Below are positions 32,801 to 41,236 of a DNA stretch of 64,000 bases, in pieces. Position 1 is the stretch's first letter. Each line of letters starts with the position of its first letter. A program made the translations under genes and the position numbers. The notes under the pieces were generated by a model. It made no database searches and was not told the DNA's origin. It saw only the letters and a program-made list of their open reading frames with translations. The stretch comes from CAYHGX01 sp964356355 (GTDB lineage Bacteria; Patescibacteriota; Gracilibacteria; UBA1369; LOWO2-01-FULL-3), in assembly GCA_964356355.1 (NCBI GenBank), contig CAYHGX010000001.1:90546-154545 (forward strand), in the 5' to 3' direction.

Positions 32801-34294
32801 ATTGATCAGGGCCATGCCGGGGAGCTTCTCGCAGGCTGGGTCGATGCTAAGGATCATCGCGCCTGGGTTCTCTTTCATTAGTTCATCCAAAATACGTGAT
32901 TTTCCGATACCGGCTTTACCTTTTATTATGGTTAGTTTCGTTCTGCTTTTTGGGCCAGTTCCTTCTCTTAATTCTTCTAAAACATCCTGTTGTCCGATGA
33001 GTTTTCTAGGGCCTCCACCTACTCTAAGAGTGGCTTCTCTGACAACGTCTAGAATGCGGTAGTATTTTGTGCCGGGTATTTTTTCTACTTTTAATTGTGA
33101 AGTAGTGTTTTCGCGGCTCCTTAGTTGTTTTTCATAGGTTTCTTCATCGATAATATAGTCGGCCTTGTTTTCTCCTTCACCTAGCTTTGACCATTGGATA
33201 AGCTCTTGTGTGGAGAGGTAGTCGTTCATTTTCAATCCTTCTTCGGATTGAGAAAGCGTTCCTTTTCCAAAGCGGAGATGGGCTTTCCCTTGAGTTTTTT
33301 TGCGTATACCTAGTCCAAAATTTTCCAAAAAACCGCTGGCGCGTTCTTGTAGTGCGATGATTACAATGTTGTCCATGCTATCTTTTTTGACAATAAAGCC
33401 ATCAGAGCGGGAAATTGCCGCGATATCATTTAGGATGTGGACGATATGGGGGAAGCCAAAATTGCTACCTTGAAGGATTATATGTGGATTGATCACTAAG
33501 TAACTGACGCTGCCAGTGGCATTGGTTTCTTTTTCGTTGGGCTTTTTTTCTTCTTCTTTTAGTGAGTTGATTGTTCTTGTTGATGTGTTTAGGTCTGGTC
33601 CAAATTTTTTGGCAGTGGTTGGAAGGAATCCATCTAATGAATAACTTGTGACTGGGTCATTGTCTCTGGTGCCAATTGTTAAAGATTGTCTGTGGGCAGC
33701 CACTTTTCCAGGTTTTGGTACGTCTAGTGTCTCTCTGTAAAGTGTTGGGTTGCAAGCAATAAATGTGGAGCCGATTCTTAATACTAAGTGCCCTTTGGGA
33801 TCAATAGTAGTAGTTACTTTTGATTCAATATTAAGATCGGTTAGAGCCTGGTAAACAAGTAATGCATTTATGTGGCTTGGGATGAGTTCTTGAATAGTGA
33901 CGATGTCGTCCTGGTCGTTCATTATGGCGCCGTGATCCGTGTTTAGGCTTAATCCAAGCCTGTTCAGGGCGGTTTGAACTACGGGAAGGTTTTCTCTTTT
34001 GAAACTGATGCGCATTATTTGATATTGCTCTGGAGTAATACTTAATGAATGAGGATCATGAAGGTGGCAGATAGCGAGAGGTTGAAGGTGTGGAGAGAGT
34101 TTTTGCACCTCTTCAGCTAAAATCATCGATCCCTCTGTTAATTGAGTGGAAATTTCAGAGACTATTGTTGTTTTAAAAGGATCAACATCTGGTTTGCTGT
34201 AGAGATCTGGTCCCTTTGTATTGATAGGGGCGAACTCAAGATCTCTTCTTGTTGGTATGGCAATTGGGCTAATTCTTGAATCTGGGCTGGCCAT
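29822..34294 (-). CDS. 1490-residue AAA/STAND ATPase with degenerate cyclase-like N-terminus and helical repeats
   Basis: The middle holds a P-loop ATPase of the AAA_16 type: Walker A IIKGKAGIGKSRILDEL (~residue 455-470), Walker B SFPIVLDDMHHIDAH (~565) and RIIATMRPEDRF. Residues ~270-430 have the order seen in class III nucleotide cyclases placed before such ATPases (SYLVINPHIILQG, FIVKKDSMDNIVIIALQ, then YIIDEETYEKQ and KVEKIPGTKYYRILDV), but the metal-binding Asp motifs are not visible. Residues ~780-1490 are helical, probably TPR-like (YDYCGEYERAAIGYGENW). The layout recalls soluble adenylyl cyclases and STAND signalling proteins. The sensed signal is unknown. It is transcribed alone, divergent from the gene at 34405. 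Confidence 0.75.
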   Translation of the reverse strand: MASPDSRISPIAIPTRRDLEFAPINTKGPDLYSKPDVDPFKTTIVSEISTQLTEGSMILAEEVQKLSPHLQPLAICHLHDPHSLSITPEQYQIMRISFKRENLPVVQTALNRLGLSLNTDHGAIMNDQDDIVTIQELIPSHINALLVYQALTDLNIESKVTTTIDPKGHLVLRIGSTFIACNPTLYRETLDVPKPGKVAAHRQSLTIGTRDNDPVTSYSLDGFLPTTAKKFGPDLNTSTRTINSLKEEEKKPNEKETNATGSVSYLVINPHIILQGSNFGFPHIVHILNDIAAISRSDGFIVKKDSMDNIVIIALQERASGFLENFGLGIRKKTQGKAHLRFGKGTLSQSEEGLKMNDYLSTQELIQWSKLGEGENKADYIIDEETYEKQLRSRENTTSQLKVEKIPGTKYYRILDVVREATLRVGGGPRKLIGQQDVLEELREGTGPKSRTKLTIIKGKAGIGKSRILDELMKENPGAMILSIDPACEKLPGMALINIIEQLDAFAKSKIKDLAKADQYKALLAPLQQICSLSPGERLHLAQTKPHELVSKIIGAISAFEQIFGSFPIVLDDMHHIDAHSDEHIMKIMETVLRETQCRIIATMRPEDRFKSTKQTAMEANLGSSFGPKAVKTIWLQDEKTGTPKLNLQDPQTAADYVFYSLPEEKCLNSTTGERKTFTNDWHLMLANKIQTPWGFTSLINILLRNPDKFLTYGENEIGLTNAALEELQKINNQEDLIQHERNRIIKLEPKILSILRLVAMTGTPFTVRRLLEITAEETGKIGGEAIAIIDLLIKQDYLTKIVDNNGITTAYELSNETIGEAIKDSIPPQEKQKLVFKHYGRISADSNVPDEVKFSWLQAATETSTLRNKAHRKVWAAYTRKATTVLEKDHEGRQYAKGLAHASAILCNLDPKAKTAAAKLIQELQEHPIVLSGKSEEEQSTTEEMIILIKSALLTYIESGANLGQFARVHAAIDTLEAICTNTQDPENPKLLEAYKMGFRMASMEESQIRNAEKRVKMNSYFKKIQDSRGNYTPGDLLTIEMQHEARACDHGDEVSNISNIVAALEGWLQKYSLEKPEIQEIAKSDPKTYAKIKLLYQRYLFECTVRKPKTRQSIDDDGAVDPSLFNQKETKILINLRHELDAIRQARETNPLIFDPIDDVAFLELLAQTYDYCGEYERAAIGYGENWRISNQIGLSRQAARFAYQKMLALLMMATSKTKYPDETNTAETEPLPTNAFNRQKISQAITTCNEEGFPLIKNVDPNDKYHLLLHFGRIRAVSLLVQTYNQELITASANPNRAKEFKRIKDEMIPYLKDALEDFAYFNTPKMEGYFTKDPSGEFSYYILPSIAMILEFIETLNITDQDLQGTLIPELKDSEKPGYYLTSFPALTNISITRGITRIQDENFRHVDNSGQVERKFEGFRSLIELFREKRAEIATEFDRLIEAETTENGKTVKRNILKAKLKKLADPDELEAMLTATISSRHFPA

Positions 34295-34353
34295 AGGGCT
34301 GGTTTATTTTTAAGGGGTTATCCTAACATTTTTGAGGAAATAGGCAAGTGGAA

Positions 34354-34382
34354 TTGAAAAAGTGGTGGTTTTGTGTTATAAT
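34354..34382 (+). promoter_or_regulatory. Promoter of the 791-residue orphan gene
   Basis: TTGAAA (34354-34359), 17-nt spacer, perfect TATAAT (34377-34382), 22 nt before the ATG. Confidence 0.7.
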
Positions 34383-34404
34383 TTGAAGATTAATTTGATC
34401 TTAA

Positions 34405-36780
34405 ATGAGTGATCTTGGTAGGCAAAATTTGGCGGCGCGGATCTTTAAAGGGGTGATTTTCGCCTTGATTTCTTTTGGAATGGTGGGTGGAAATTTTTTG
34501 ATAGAGGGAAAGGCTTATCAGGAGGCGCCAAAAACTGAGGGAAAGCTGGTTGCTTTTGATTATGGGAAGGATAATTTAATTGGAGAAGATGGAATTATCA
34601 GATTTGATACTGAGGTGCCAAAGCCGGATATGCAGGTGGTAAAGGCTGAAAATGGATATGTTTTTAATTTGAAAAATGGTCATTTTTGGGGAAATTTTAG
34701 GCTGAGCGATGATGGTGTTGCAATTGTCTCCGACAGAGTGGTTGTTGTACCTGATCATGCTGTTTTTGATGCTTCTTTCGTGAGTGGCAAATTGGAGCTG
34801 GCTGTGTATTCCGGCGATGTTTATTTGGGATTTTTGCCTGAGGGGGTTGATGTGAAAGAGCAGGTCGATGCTTATAGTGGGGTGTTTATGAATCGTTTAT
34901 TGGTGGCTCAGGGGAACAAAGTTACAGTAACGATGTCTAAGGTTACTGATCAAATTAGGCCGCTTTTGTATTCTAAGTTGGTGAAGGAGTTTAAATATAT
35001 TCAGATTTCTGCTGAGCAGCGTCAAGGGCCTTGGGTGTTGAAGAATCTGGCTTTTGATACACAGAATCGAGAAAATCGAAAGCATCAATTTGAGTCAGAG
35101 GTGATTTTGCGTGGTTCGAGTGCCAGTGAGGGGTTTGTGGCGAGTATTTTGCAATGGACACAGGCTAATCTTACTTTTATTCCCGATAAGCGTCAGAAAA
35201 TTCAGTTGAGAAGGCTCTTTGCTTATTTGGAGGATGCCATCTATTATGCGAAGTCGGGAGATTTGGAGCAAACAAAGCAATATCTTAATGATTTTGACGT
35301 TTATATTACTGATGTGGAGTTTACCTCTGGTGAGGAAAATGGGTTTCATCATTATTTTGAGGAATATGTGAAGGGTTTGAATGTTTTTGAGCCTGGTGAT
35401 GCCTATTATGAGGTTGAGAAATTTTTATTAAATAAACAGTTTTTTTCTAAGGATCAGCAGGGGCTGGTGGTTGCGGCTTTTTGGCAGGATGTGTATGAGG
35501 CGATTGGGAAAAATGAGGTAGCTGCTCGTGAGTCGTTGGACAATTATTACAACTATTTGGATAAGTATTTAGTTATTTTAGAAGGTGGCGATCAGGCCTA
35601 TTATCAAAATTATTTAGCTTATCAGAATCAGCTTTTTGATAATTTGTTGTTAAAATATCCGGTCTTTTATCAAGATTCGTATTTTGCGATTAAAGATGCT
35701 TTAGAAATGCGTTATTTGGCTTTGTTCCAGGGCCATGACAAGGAGGAGATGAGTCAGGATTTTATCAGTGAAAAGATTGATTTCCTTAGAAGGGTGAAGA
35801 AATTTTTCTTTGATGGGTCAATTCAGATCGTTGATGCGAAAAAGGTATTTTCAAGGCTGATTGCTGAGATTGACGCCTTGATGCCTAAAGATAAGGGTGA
35901 GGTGGCAGTAATTGCGCTTTTTGAGTCTCGACTTAAGGATATTGCTGATTTCTGGGGGTATTTAAGTAGTCCTCAGTACCAAACAAAGGCGAGTGGAGTG
36001 ACAGAGGAGGATAGATATAATACCTATTTAAAGGAAAAGGATAAGATTTGGAGTTTTGTGAATATTCGGGAGGATGTGTTGGGTGAAAAAATTCAGAAAT
36101 CAATGACAGTTGCGGATGTGAAGGACGAGGTGATAAAGCAATTGATGATTTCCCAGGGGGTTTCGAGCGTTGAGGTTGGGGAGATTAAGGACGCTGGAGA
36201 TAGGTATATTGATGTAAACTTAGTGATTAGTGGTTATCCGGTGAAGGCGGTGTATGATCGCGTGACTACTTTAGTGAAGGAGGTAACGGCTTATGATAAG
36301 GATATTTCTAAGGGTAGTGTGAAGGTGGAGGCCTTGTTGGCTGTGTTGCAGGATAAATTTGCGGATTTGGCTAAAGATAGTTTGGCAGCCAAGGATGAAG
36401 GGGTTTCAATTGAGAGTACAGCGCAGAGGTATGCGCGGGTGTATATTGCGAAGGTGCTTGCTGATGAGGGATTTGTGGTTGAAATGAAAAATGTGAGTTT
36501 GGTGGATGAGGAAAAGGCCATTTATCGGGTACAGGAAATTACTTTATTGGCTAATGAGGCGATGGTGGTAACCTTTGATTTGGATATGAAGGGCGAGGTT
36601 GTGACTAATCTTTTTGTGATGAATAAGGGCGAGCCGCAGCTAATTGATGGTGCTTTTACGTTGGCCGAGCTAAAGGCTTTTATTCAGGCTGATGGCAAGA
36701 TTGATAAGGGAGAGCCGTTGGTAGATGGTGGTGCGGCGAATCCAAGTGGGCCTAGTGCTGGTGGAAAGGTGTCGAGGTAA
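34405..36780 (+). CDS. Large exported hypothetical protein, 791 residues
   Basis: Not recognised. The N-terminus (FKGVIFALISFGMVGGNFLI, ~14-33) is a signal anchor or signal peptide. Residues ~60-200 are beta-rich and resemble a FecR-like or jelly-roll segment (GYVFNLKNGHFWGNFRL, then VVVVPDHAVFDASFVSGKLELAVYSGDVYLGF), but this is uncertain. Residues ~260-550 are helical, rich in Tyr and Phe, and ~570-750 mixed. The end is a Gly/Ser/Pro tail (DGGAANPSGPSAGGKVSR). It sits alone with a strong promoter between the divergent ATPase gene and gyrB. A periplasmic or surface location is likely; the role is unknown. Confidence 0.75.
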   Translation: MSDLGRQNLAARIFKGVIFALISFGMVGGNFLIEGKAYQEAPKTEGKLVAFDYGKDNLIGEDGIIRFDTEVPKPDMQVVKAENGYVFNLKNGHFWGNFRLSDDGVAIVSDRVVVVPDHAVFDASFVSGKLELAVYSGDVYLGFLPEGVDVKEQVDAYSGVFMNRLLVAQGNKVTVTMSKVTDQIRPLLYSKLVKEFKYIQISAEQRQGPWVLKNLAFDTQNRENRKHQFESEVILRGSSASEGFVASILQWTQANLTFIPDKRQKIQLRRLFAYLEDAIYYAKSGDLEQTKQYLNDFDVYITDVEFTSGEENGFHHYFEEYVKGLNVFEPGDAYYEVEKFLLNKQFFSKDQQGLVVAAFWQDVYEAIGKNEVAARESLDNYYNYLDKYLVILEGGDQAYYQNYLAYQNQLFDNLLLKYPVFYQDSYFAIKDALEMRYLALFQGHDKEEMSQDFISEKIDFLRRVKKFFFDGSIQIVDAKKVFSRLIAEIDALMPKDKGEVAVIALFESRLKDIADFWGYLSSPQYQTKASGVTEEDRYNTYLKEKDKIWSFVNIREDVLGEKIQKSMTVADVKDEVIKQLMISQGVSSVEVGEIKDAGDRYIDVNLVISGYPVKAVYDRVTTLVKEVTAYDKDISKGSVKVEALLAVLQDKFADLAKDSLAAKDEGVSIESTAQRYARVYIAKVLADEGFVVEMKNVSLVDEEKAIYRVQEITLLANEAMVVTFDLDMKGEVVTNLFVMNKGEPQLIDGAFTLAELKAFIQADGKIDKGEPLVDGGAANPSGPSAGGKVSR

Positions 36781-36849
36781 ATTTTCTCCTGACAAGTTTT
36801 TTCCTTTATGGTAGAGTTCTGCCGCTTTTAAACATTAAAGTTTATTGAT

Positions 36850-38772
36850 ATGGCTGATGAAAAGAAAAAGGTAGAGACAGAACAGGCCTACGGTGCCGAT
36901 CAGATTCAGGTATTGGAGGGGTTGCAGGCTGTAAGAAAGAGGCCTGGTATGTATATTGGTTCAACAGATATTACGGGGCTTCATCACATGGTGTGGGAGA
37001 TTGTGGATAATGCAATCGATGAGGCGATGGCTGGTTATTGTAATCAGGTTGATGTTGTGATTATGAAAGATGGGGGGCTTTCTGTAGTGGATAATGGACG
37101 TGGTATTCCCGTGGATACCCATAAGAAAACTGGCAAATCAGCCCTGGAGACCATCATGACGGTGTTGCATGCCGGTGGTAAATTCGGAGACGGTGGATAT
37201 AAGGTTTCTGGAGGTTTGCATGGTGTGGGTGCGTCTGTAGTTAATGCGCTTTCTGAGCGTACAATCGCTGAAGTTTATAAAGATGGGAATGTGTACATGC
37301 AGGAATATAATCGAGGGGATGTTTTGGCTGATATAAAGGTGACTGGGAAAACAGATAAGCGTGGTACAAAGATCACTTTTTATCCTGATGGGACAATTTT
37401 TGATGCTGTAATTTTTGATTATTCTACAATCGTAAATCGTTTACGTCAGCAGTCTTATCTTACTAAAGGAGTAAGTATTACTGTTTTTGATGAGCGTAGT
37501 GGTGAGAAGAATGCCTTCTATTTTGAAGGTGGAGTGAAGAGTTATGTTCAACATTTGAATAAAAATAAAGAGGTGATTGGAAACGTGATTTACATTGAAA
37601 AAGAGGTTCCGGAAGGAATGGTAGAGGTGGCGCTTCAATATAATAATTCATTTCAGGAAACAATTTATACCTTTGCCAACAATATTCATACTATTGATGG
37701 AGGTATGCATTTGACTGGATTTAAGACGGCACTTACTCGTACGATTAATAGTTATGCGCGCACGGCTCAGTTACTAAAAGAAAAGGATGATAATTTGACT
37801 GCGGAAGATGTGAGAGAGGGGCTTACAGCCATTGTTTCCGTAAAGTTGCCAGATCCTCAGTTTGAGGGTCAGACGAAGGGTAAACTTGGAAACGCTGAGA
37901 TGAGAACGGCTGTGGATTCTGTGTTTGCAGAGGCCTTTAATCAATATTTGGAGGAGCACCCGAGCGATGCGAGGGGTATTATTGGAAAATGTACGTTGGC
38001 GGCGCGAGCGCGCTTGGCGGCGCGAGCGGCGCGAGACACTGTTATCCGAAAGGGAGCACTTGAAGGAATGACTTTGCCAGGTAAATTGGCGGATTGTTCT
38101 AGTAAGGATCCGGCAAGTTCTGAGATTTTTATTGTAGAGGGAGATTCAGCGGGAGGTAGTGCAAAGCAGGGACGTGATCGTCATACACAGGCGATCTTGC
38201 CTTTGAGAGGTAAGATTTTGAACGTGGAGCAGAGCCGTTTGGATAAGATTTTGGCTAATAATGAAGTTAAGAATTTGGTGATTGCGATGGGTGTGGGAAT
38301 TGGTGAAACTTTCGACGTTACTCGTCTTCGTTATCACAAGGTTGTGATAATGACCGATGCGGATGTAGATGGAGCGCATATTCGTACTTTGATTCTTACT
38401 TTGTTTTATCGTTATTTCCGTCAGTTGATTGAGGACGGTTATATCTATATTGCACAGCCGCCTTTGTATAAGGTTTCAGCGGGTAAAAAATCTGCTTATG
38501 CCTATAATGATGAGGAGAAAGATGCAATTATAAAGGGTTATCCAGTTGATGCGAAAATTGGAATTCAGCGATACAAAGGTTTGGGAGAAATGAATCCGGA
38601 GCAGCTTTGGGAAACAACTATGAATCCTGAAAAGCGTATTATGCTTCGTGTTTCTATTGATGAGGCGGAGCGAGCTGATAGAGTTTTTGACACGCTAATG
38701 GGTGCCGAGGTAATGCCAAGGAAAAAGTTTATTCAGGCTTATGCTAAGAAGGTACAAAATTTAGATATTTAA
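36850..38772 (+). CDS. gyrB: DNA gyrase subunit B
   Basis: GyrB is the ATPase and metal-binding subunit of gyrase. The 640-residue protein has the GHKL ATPase motifs EIVDNAIDEAMAG, VVDNGRGIPVDTHKKTGKSALE and SGGLHGVGASVVNALSE, the transducer domain, and the TOPRIM region SSEIFIVEGDSAGGSAKQGRDR with IMTDADVDGAHIRTL. The C-terminal LGEMNPEQLWETTMNPE is standard. Length is that of short-form GyrB (no proteobacterial insertion). The segment LAARARLAARAARDTV is encoded by a locally very GC-rich repeat (~37997-38037). A sigma70-type CTGACA-17-TAGAGT lies at about 36789-36817. Confidence 0.96.
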   Translation: MADEKKKVETEQAYGADQIQVLEGLQAVRKRPGMYIGSTDITGLHHMVWEIVDNAIDEAMAGYCNQVDVVIMKDGGLSVVDNGRGIPVDTHKKTGKSALETIMTVLHAGGKFGDGGYKVSGGLHGVGASVVNALSERTIAEVYKDGNVYMQEYNRGDVLADIKVTGKTDKRGTKITFYPDGTIFDAVIFDYSTIVNRLRQQSYLTKGVSITVFDERSGEKNAFYFEGGVKSYVQHLNKNKEVIGNVIYIEKEVPEGMVEVALQYNNSFQETIYTFANNIHTIDGGMHLTGFKTALTRTINSYARTAQLLKEKDDNLTAEDVREGLTAIVSVKLPDPQFEGQTKGKLGNAEMRTAVDSVFAEAFNQYLEEHPSDARGIIGKCTLAARARLAARAARDTVIRKGALEGMTLPGKLADCSSKDPASSEIFIVEGDSAGGSAKQGRDRHTQAILPLRGKILNVEQSRLDKILANNEVKNLVIAMGVGIGETFDVTRLRYHKVVIMTDADVDGAHIRTLILTLFYRYFRQLIEDGYIYIAQPPLYKVSAGKKSAYAYNDEEKDAIIKGYPVDAKIGIQRYKGLGEMNPEQLWETTMNPEKRIMLRVSIDEAERADRVFDTLMGAEVMPRKKFIQAYAKKVQNLDI

Positions 38773-38785
38773 GTCATACGGCTCG

Positions 38786-38809
38786 TGCAGAAGCTCCTTG
38801 TTTCCTTGT
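38786..38809 (-). repeat. 24-nt repeat after gyrB
   Basis: On the minus strand ACAAGGAAACAAGGAGCTTC plus TGCA. It matches 51052-51075 with one mismatch; that copy lies inside the hairpin between tatD and radA. Here it is in the short gap between gyrB and a lipoprotein gene. Confidence 0.55.
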
Positions 38810-38829
38810 ATGTTATCTAACAAATATAT

Positions 38830-39942
38830 ATGAAAAAACTGCTCTTACTTTTGTTGAGTGCTGTGGTTTTTAGTGGTTGTGTGGGGGTGGAAACTAAGGA
38901 GACTATTGGGTGTGCTTTACCTCCTGATGCGAATGGACAGCCGAATGTGGGCTGTGAATTGCCGAATGTTGCGGATCCATCTGCGATTGTTCCTCCTCTA
39001 GCAGTACCGGTGGTAAGTGTCACTGAGCCTCGTGATTATCTTTTTACGGCAAGTTCCACTTTGGTAGACGATACGAATATTGGCTTTAACTATGAGCCGG
39101 CGATGGTGTCGGATGGGGATTTTTCTACGGCTTGGTGCAGGGCGTCTGGCGATACTAAACCTTCGATTGTTTTTGATTTTTCACGCCCGGTGAAGGCGGA
39201 TAAGTTTGGAATTGTGCCGGGCTTTGCGAGGGATGAAAAAATTTACAAACAGAATAATCGCATAAAGAAGGCAACTTTGTTGTTTGATGATAAGGATCCG
39301 ATGGAGGTCGAGTTTAAGGATGAATATGGCATGCAATTTTTGGTTTTGGATGGCAAGGAGTTTTCAAAAATTAAATTGGTGATAGATGATGTGTACAAGG
39401 GAAATAAATATGATGATACTTGTATTTCGGAGTGGGATTTTGCGAGTGATTATGTGCAAAAGGGGGATAGTGCTGCAGCAATGAATTTTTACGTGAAGGA
39501 GAAGAAGGCTGATGCGTTGAGGCCATATGATATAATAAATGTTGTGGATTTTTCTATGGATCCACCTGATAAGTGCGGTAATCCTGTGAGGGGTTATTCT
39601 GATCCGGCTAGTGCGGAGGCTGGTTATGCTATGCTTTGGGATTTGCCTGTTTATTTAAGTGCATCTGTTAATGAATTTGGTAGGGAGGGCGATAAAGTTG
39701 AGGTGCGATGGTATAGTGATCAGTTGAAGCTAGTTGGAGATGACGTTGTTCATCAAGGATATATTTTAGAAACGGTGCAGAAAGATGTTCCAGTTATTAA
39801 AGCTTGTGATGGAAAATTGTATGTGCACACAAGCTTATATGACTTTTCACATAATAACTTGATGTGGGATGGTAAGGATAAGGCTGAGATTTATTCTCAG
39901 GGCAAATTTGTGGGATTTGGCTATTTTAATTTGAGTCAGTAA
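38830..39942 (+). CDS. Lipoprotein with NADase-type glycan-binding domain
   Basis: A lipobox (LLLSAVVFSGC, Cys17) marks it as a lipoprotein of 370 residues. After a Pro/Ala-rich linker, residues ~75-205 match the NADase-type glycan-binding (discoidin-like) domain: EPAMVSDGDFSTAWCRASG, then IVFDFSRPVKADKFGIVPGF, YKQNNRIKKATLLFDD, and the diagnostic VYKGNKYDDTCISEWDF. This domain family binds carbohydrate at the surface. The C-terminal ~160 residues are beta-type with no recognised domain; Cys250 lies in DKCGNPVRGYSDPAS. It stands alone after gyrB. A role in surface attachment or cell-envelope sugar recognition is inferred. Confidence 0.8.
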   Translation: MKKLLLLLLSAVVFSGCVGVETKETIGCALPPDANGQPNVGCELPNVADPSAIVPPLAVPVVSVTEPRDYLFTASSTLVDDTNIGFNYEPAMVSDGDFSTAWCRASGDTKPSIVFDFSRPVKADKFGIVPGFARDEKIYKQNNRIKKATLLFDDKDPMEVEFKDEYGMQFLVLDGKEFSKIKLVIDDVYKGNKYDDTCISEWDFASDYVQKGDSAAAMNFYVKEKKADALRPYDIINVVDFSMDPPDKCGNPVRGYSDPASAEAGYAMLWDLPVYLSASVNEFGREGDKVEVRWYSDQLKLVGDDVVHQGYILETVQKDVPVIKACDGKLYVHTSLYDFSHNNLMWDGKDKAEIYSQGKFVGFGYFNLSQ

Positions 39943-39947
39943 TTTCC

Positions 39948-39975
39948 TTGATTTTATTGAGTTTGCCGCTATAAT
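39948..39975 (+). promoter_or_regulatory. Promoter of rpsU
   Basis: TTGATT (39948-39953), 16-nt spacer, perfect TATAAT (39970-39975), giving a ~40-nt leader with a full Shine-Dalgarno. Confidence 0.75.
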
Positions 39976-40021
39976 CCGTGTGCTTTTAAATTTTAAACTA
40001 CCCTGAAAGGAGGTGAAATAT

Positions 40022-40228
40022 ATGAGAGTAATTATTTGGAAAAATGAGAAAGAATCAAGTGAAAGAGCGATAACTCGCTTTAATAAGAAGGTTCAGGCTA
40101 GCCGAAAACTCCTTAAAGTTCGTGGCGAGCGTTATCATAAAAGATCTGTTAGCAGACTAAAACAGAGAGCTGCAGCTACTATGAGAGAATTCTATAGAGC
40201 TAAGAGAGAAAAGAGTAAGTTCTACTAG
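40022..40228 (+). CDS. rpsU: Ribosomal protein bS21
   Basis: bS21 is a small basic 30S protein that helps mRNA start-site pairing. The 68-residue product reads MRVIIWKNEKESSERAI, then TRFNKKVQASRKLLKVRGERYH and the basic tail SRLKQRAAATMREFYRAKREK. A textbook Shine-Dalgarno (AAAGGAGGTGA, 40008-40018 region) lies 7 nt before ATG 40022, so this start is preferred over the in-frame GTG at 40013, which overlaps the Shine-Dalgarno. This is the clearest ribosome-binding site in the window. Confidence 0.95.
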   Translation: MRVIIWKNEKESSERAITRFNKKVQASRKLLKVRGERYHKRSVSRLKQRAAATMREFYRAKREKSKFY

Positions 40229-40230
40229 GT

Positions 40231-40354
40231 GAACTTCTGAAAATTAATATTTACGTTGTTGTCGGAAAATCTTGATCCTCATGTACCTGTGGTACACTGC
40301 GGTCAAGATTTTCCTGCCGCCTAGTAAATATTTGATTTTGAGAAGTTCTTTTTT
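40231..40354 (+). terminator. Long multi-stem hairpin terminator after rpsU
   Basis: The outer arms 40231-40254 and 40324-40348 pair over ~24 bp with few mismatches (GAACTTCTGAAAAT / ATTTTGAGAAGTTC). An inner stem GGAAAATCTTGA / TCAAGATTTTCC (40264-40275, 40303-40314) and a tip TGTACC/GGTACA complete a ~118-nt rod. Six T's follow (40349-40354). Confidence 0.8.
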
Positions 40355-40365
40355 AATCTAAAACT

Positions 40366-41226
40366 GTGAAAATTAAGGAAATAATTGAGGGGGCGAAAGG
40401 TATGATGGGCGAAAATGGCTCAGTTTTGGATATTGAGCTGATTTTGGCTCATGCGATGGGGGTGGAGAGGAGCTATTTGCTGGCGCATGATGATGAAGAG
40501 ATTGATGAGGGAGATTTGGCGATGTTTAATTTGTATTTGAAGAGGGTGGTGGGGGGCGAACCGGTGGCCTATATTACCAACGAGAAGGAATTTTTCGCCC
40601 ACAATTTTTTTGTCGATAGTCGTGTGCTGATTCCTCGTCCGGAAACGGAAATGATTGTGGATGAGGCGTTGCGGTATTTGCAGACGATGGATGATATTGG
40701 TCGAAGGTTTAAGCTTTTGGACGTTGGAACGGGAAGCGGTTGTATACCGTTATCTATTTTGAAAACTTTTGAAGGTCGTGGGGAAATTGCGCGAGTGGAT
40801 ATGGTAGATGTTTCGGTGGAGGCTTTGGAGGTGGCACGCATAAATGCTGAACAATTTTTGCTGGAAGATCAGGTGGAGATTTTTGAAAGTGATTTGTTGG
40901 AAAATATTGAAGATGGAGAGTTTTATGATGTGATTACTGCTAATTTGCCTTACATTGGTGAGGTGGAAAATCGACATGTTGCGGTAGAAACTGAGAAGTT
41001 TGAGCCTGGATTAGCATTGTTTGGTGGTGATGACGGGCTGGAGTTGTACAATAAAATGTTTCAGCAGGTTTTGGCTAAGGGGGTTAGATTTGGAGTGTTT
41101 ATAGGGGAGTTTGGTTTTGGGCAGGGAAAGGGTATAGCCGAGTTGTTGAGTAAGTATTTTGATCAAAAATGGGAGATAAAAGAAGACTTGGCGGGAATCG
41201 AAAGAATCTTTATTGTAAGAGCATAA
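40366..41226 (+). CDS. prmC: Release factor glutamine methyltransferase
   Basis: PrmC methylates the Gln of the GGQ motif in release factors, which is needed for efficient termination. The 286-residue protein has the N-terminal helical substrate domain (DIELILAHAMGVERSYLLAHDDEEI, then VVGGEPVAYITNEKEFFAHNFFVDSRVLIPRPETEMIV) and a Rossmann methyltransferase (LLDVGTGSGCIPLSIL for SAM). The catalytic motif is NLPYIGE rather than the common NPPYI. Start is GTG at 40366. prfA, its substrate gene, begins 10 bp downstream, a common pairing. Its promoter may lie within or after the rpsU terminator. Confidence 0.94.
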   Translation: MKIKEIIEGAKGMMGENGSVLDIELILAHAMGVERSYLLAHDDEEIDEGDLAMFNLYLKRVVGGEPVAYITNEKEFFAHNFFVDSRVLIPRPETEMIVDEALRYLQTMDDIGRRFKLLDVGTGSGCIPLSILKTFEGRGEIARVDMVDVSVEALEVARINAEQFLLEDQVEIFESDLLENIEDGEFYDVITANLPYIGEVENRHVAVETEKFEPGLALFGGDDGLELYNKMFQQVLAKGVRFGVFIGEFGFGQGKGIAELLSKYFDQKWEIKEDLAGIERIFIVRA

Positions 41227-41236
41227 ATTTAACCAT

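Noticed and set aside
29822..34294. Calling the 1490-residue protein an active adenylate cyclase
   Set aside because: The Asp-containing metal motifs of class III cyclases are not visible in the N-terminal part.
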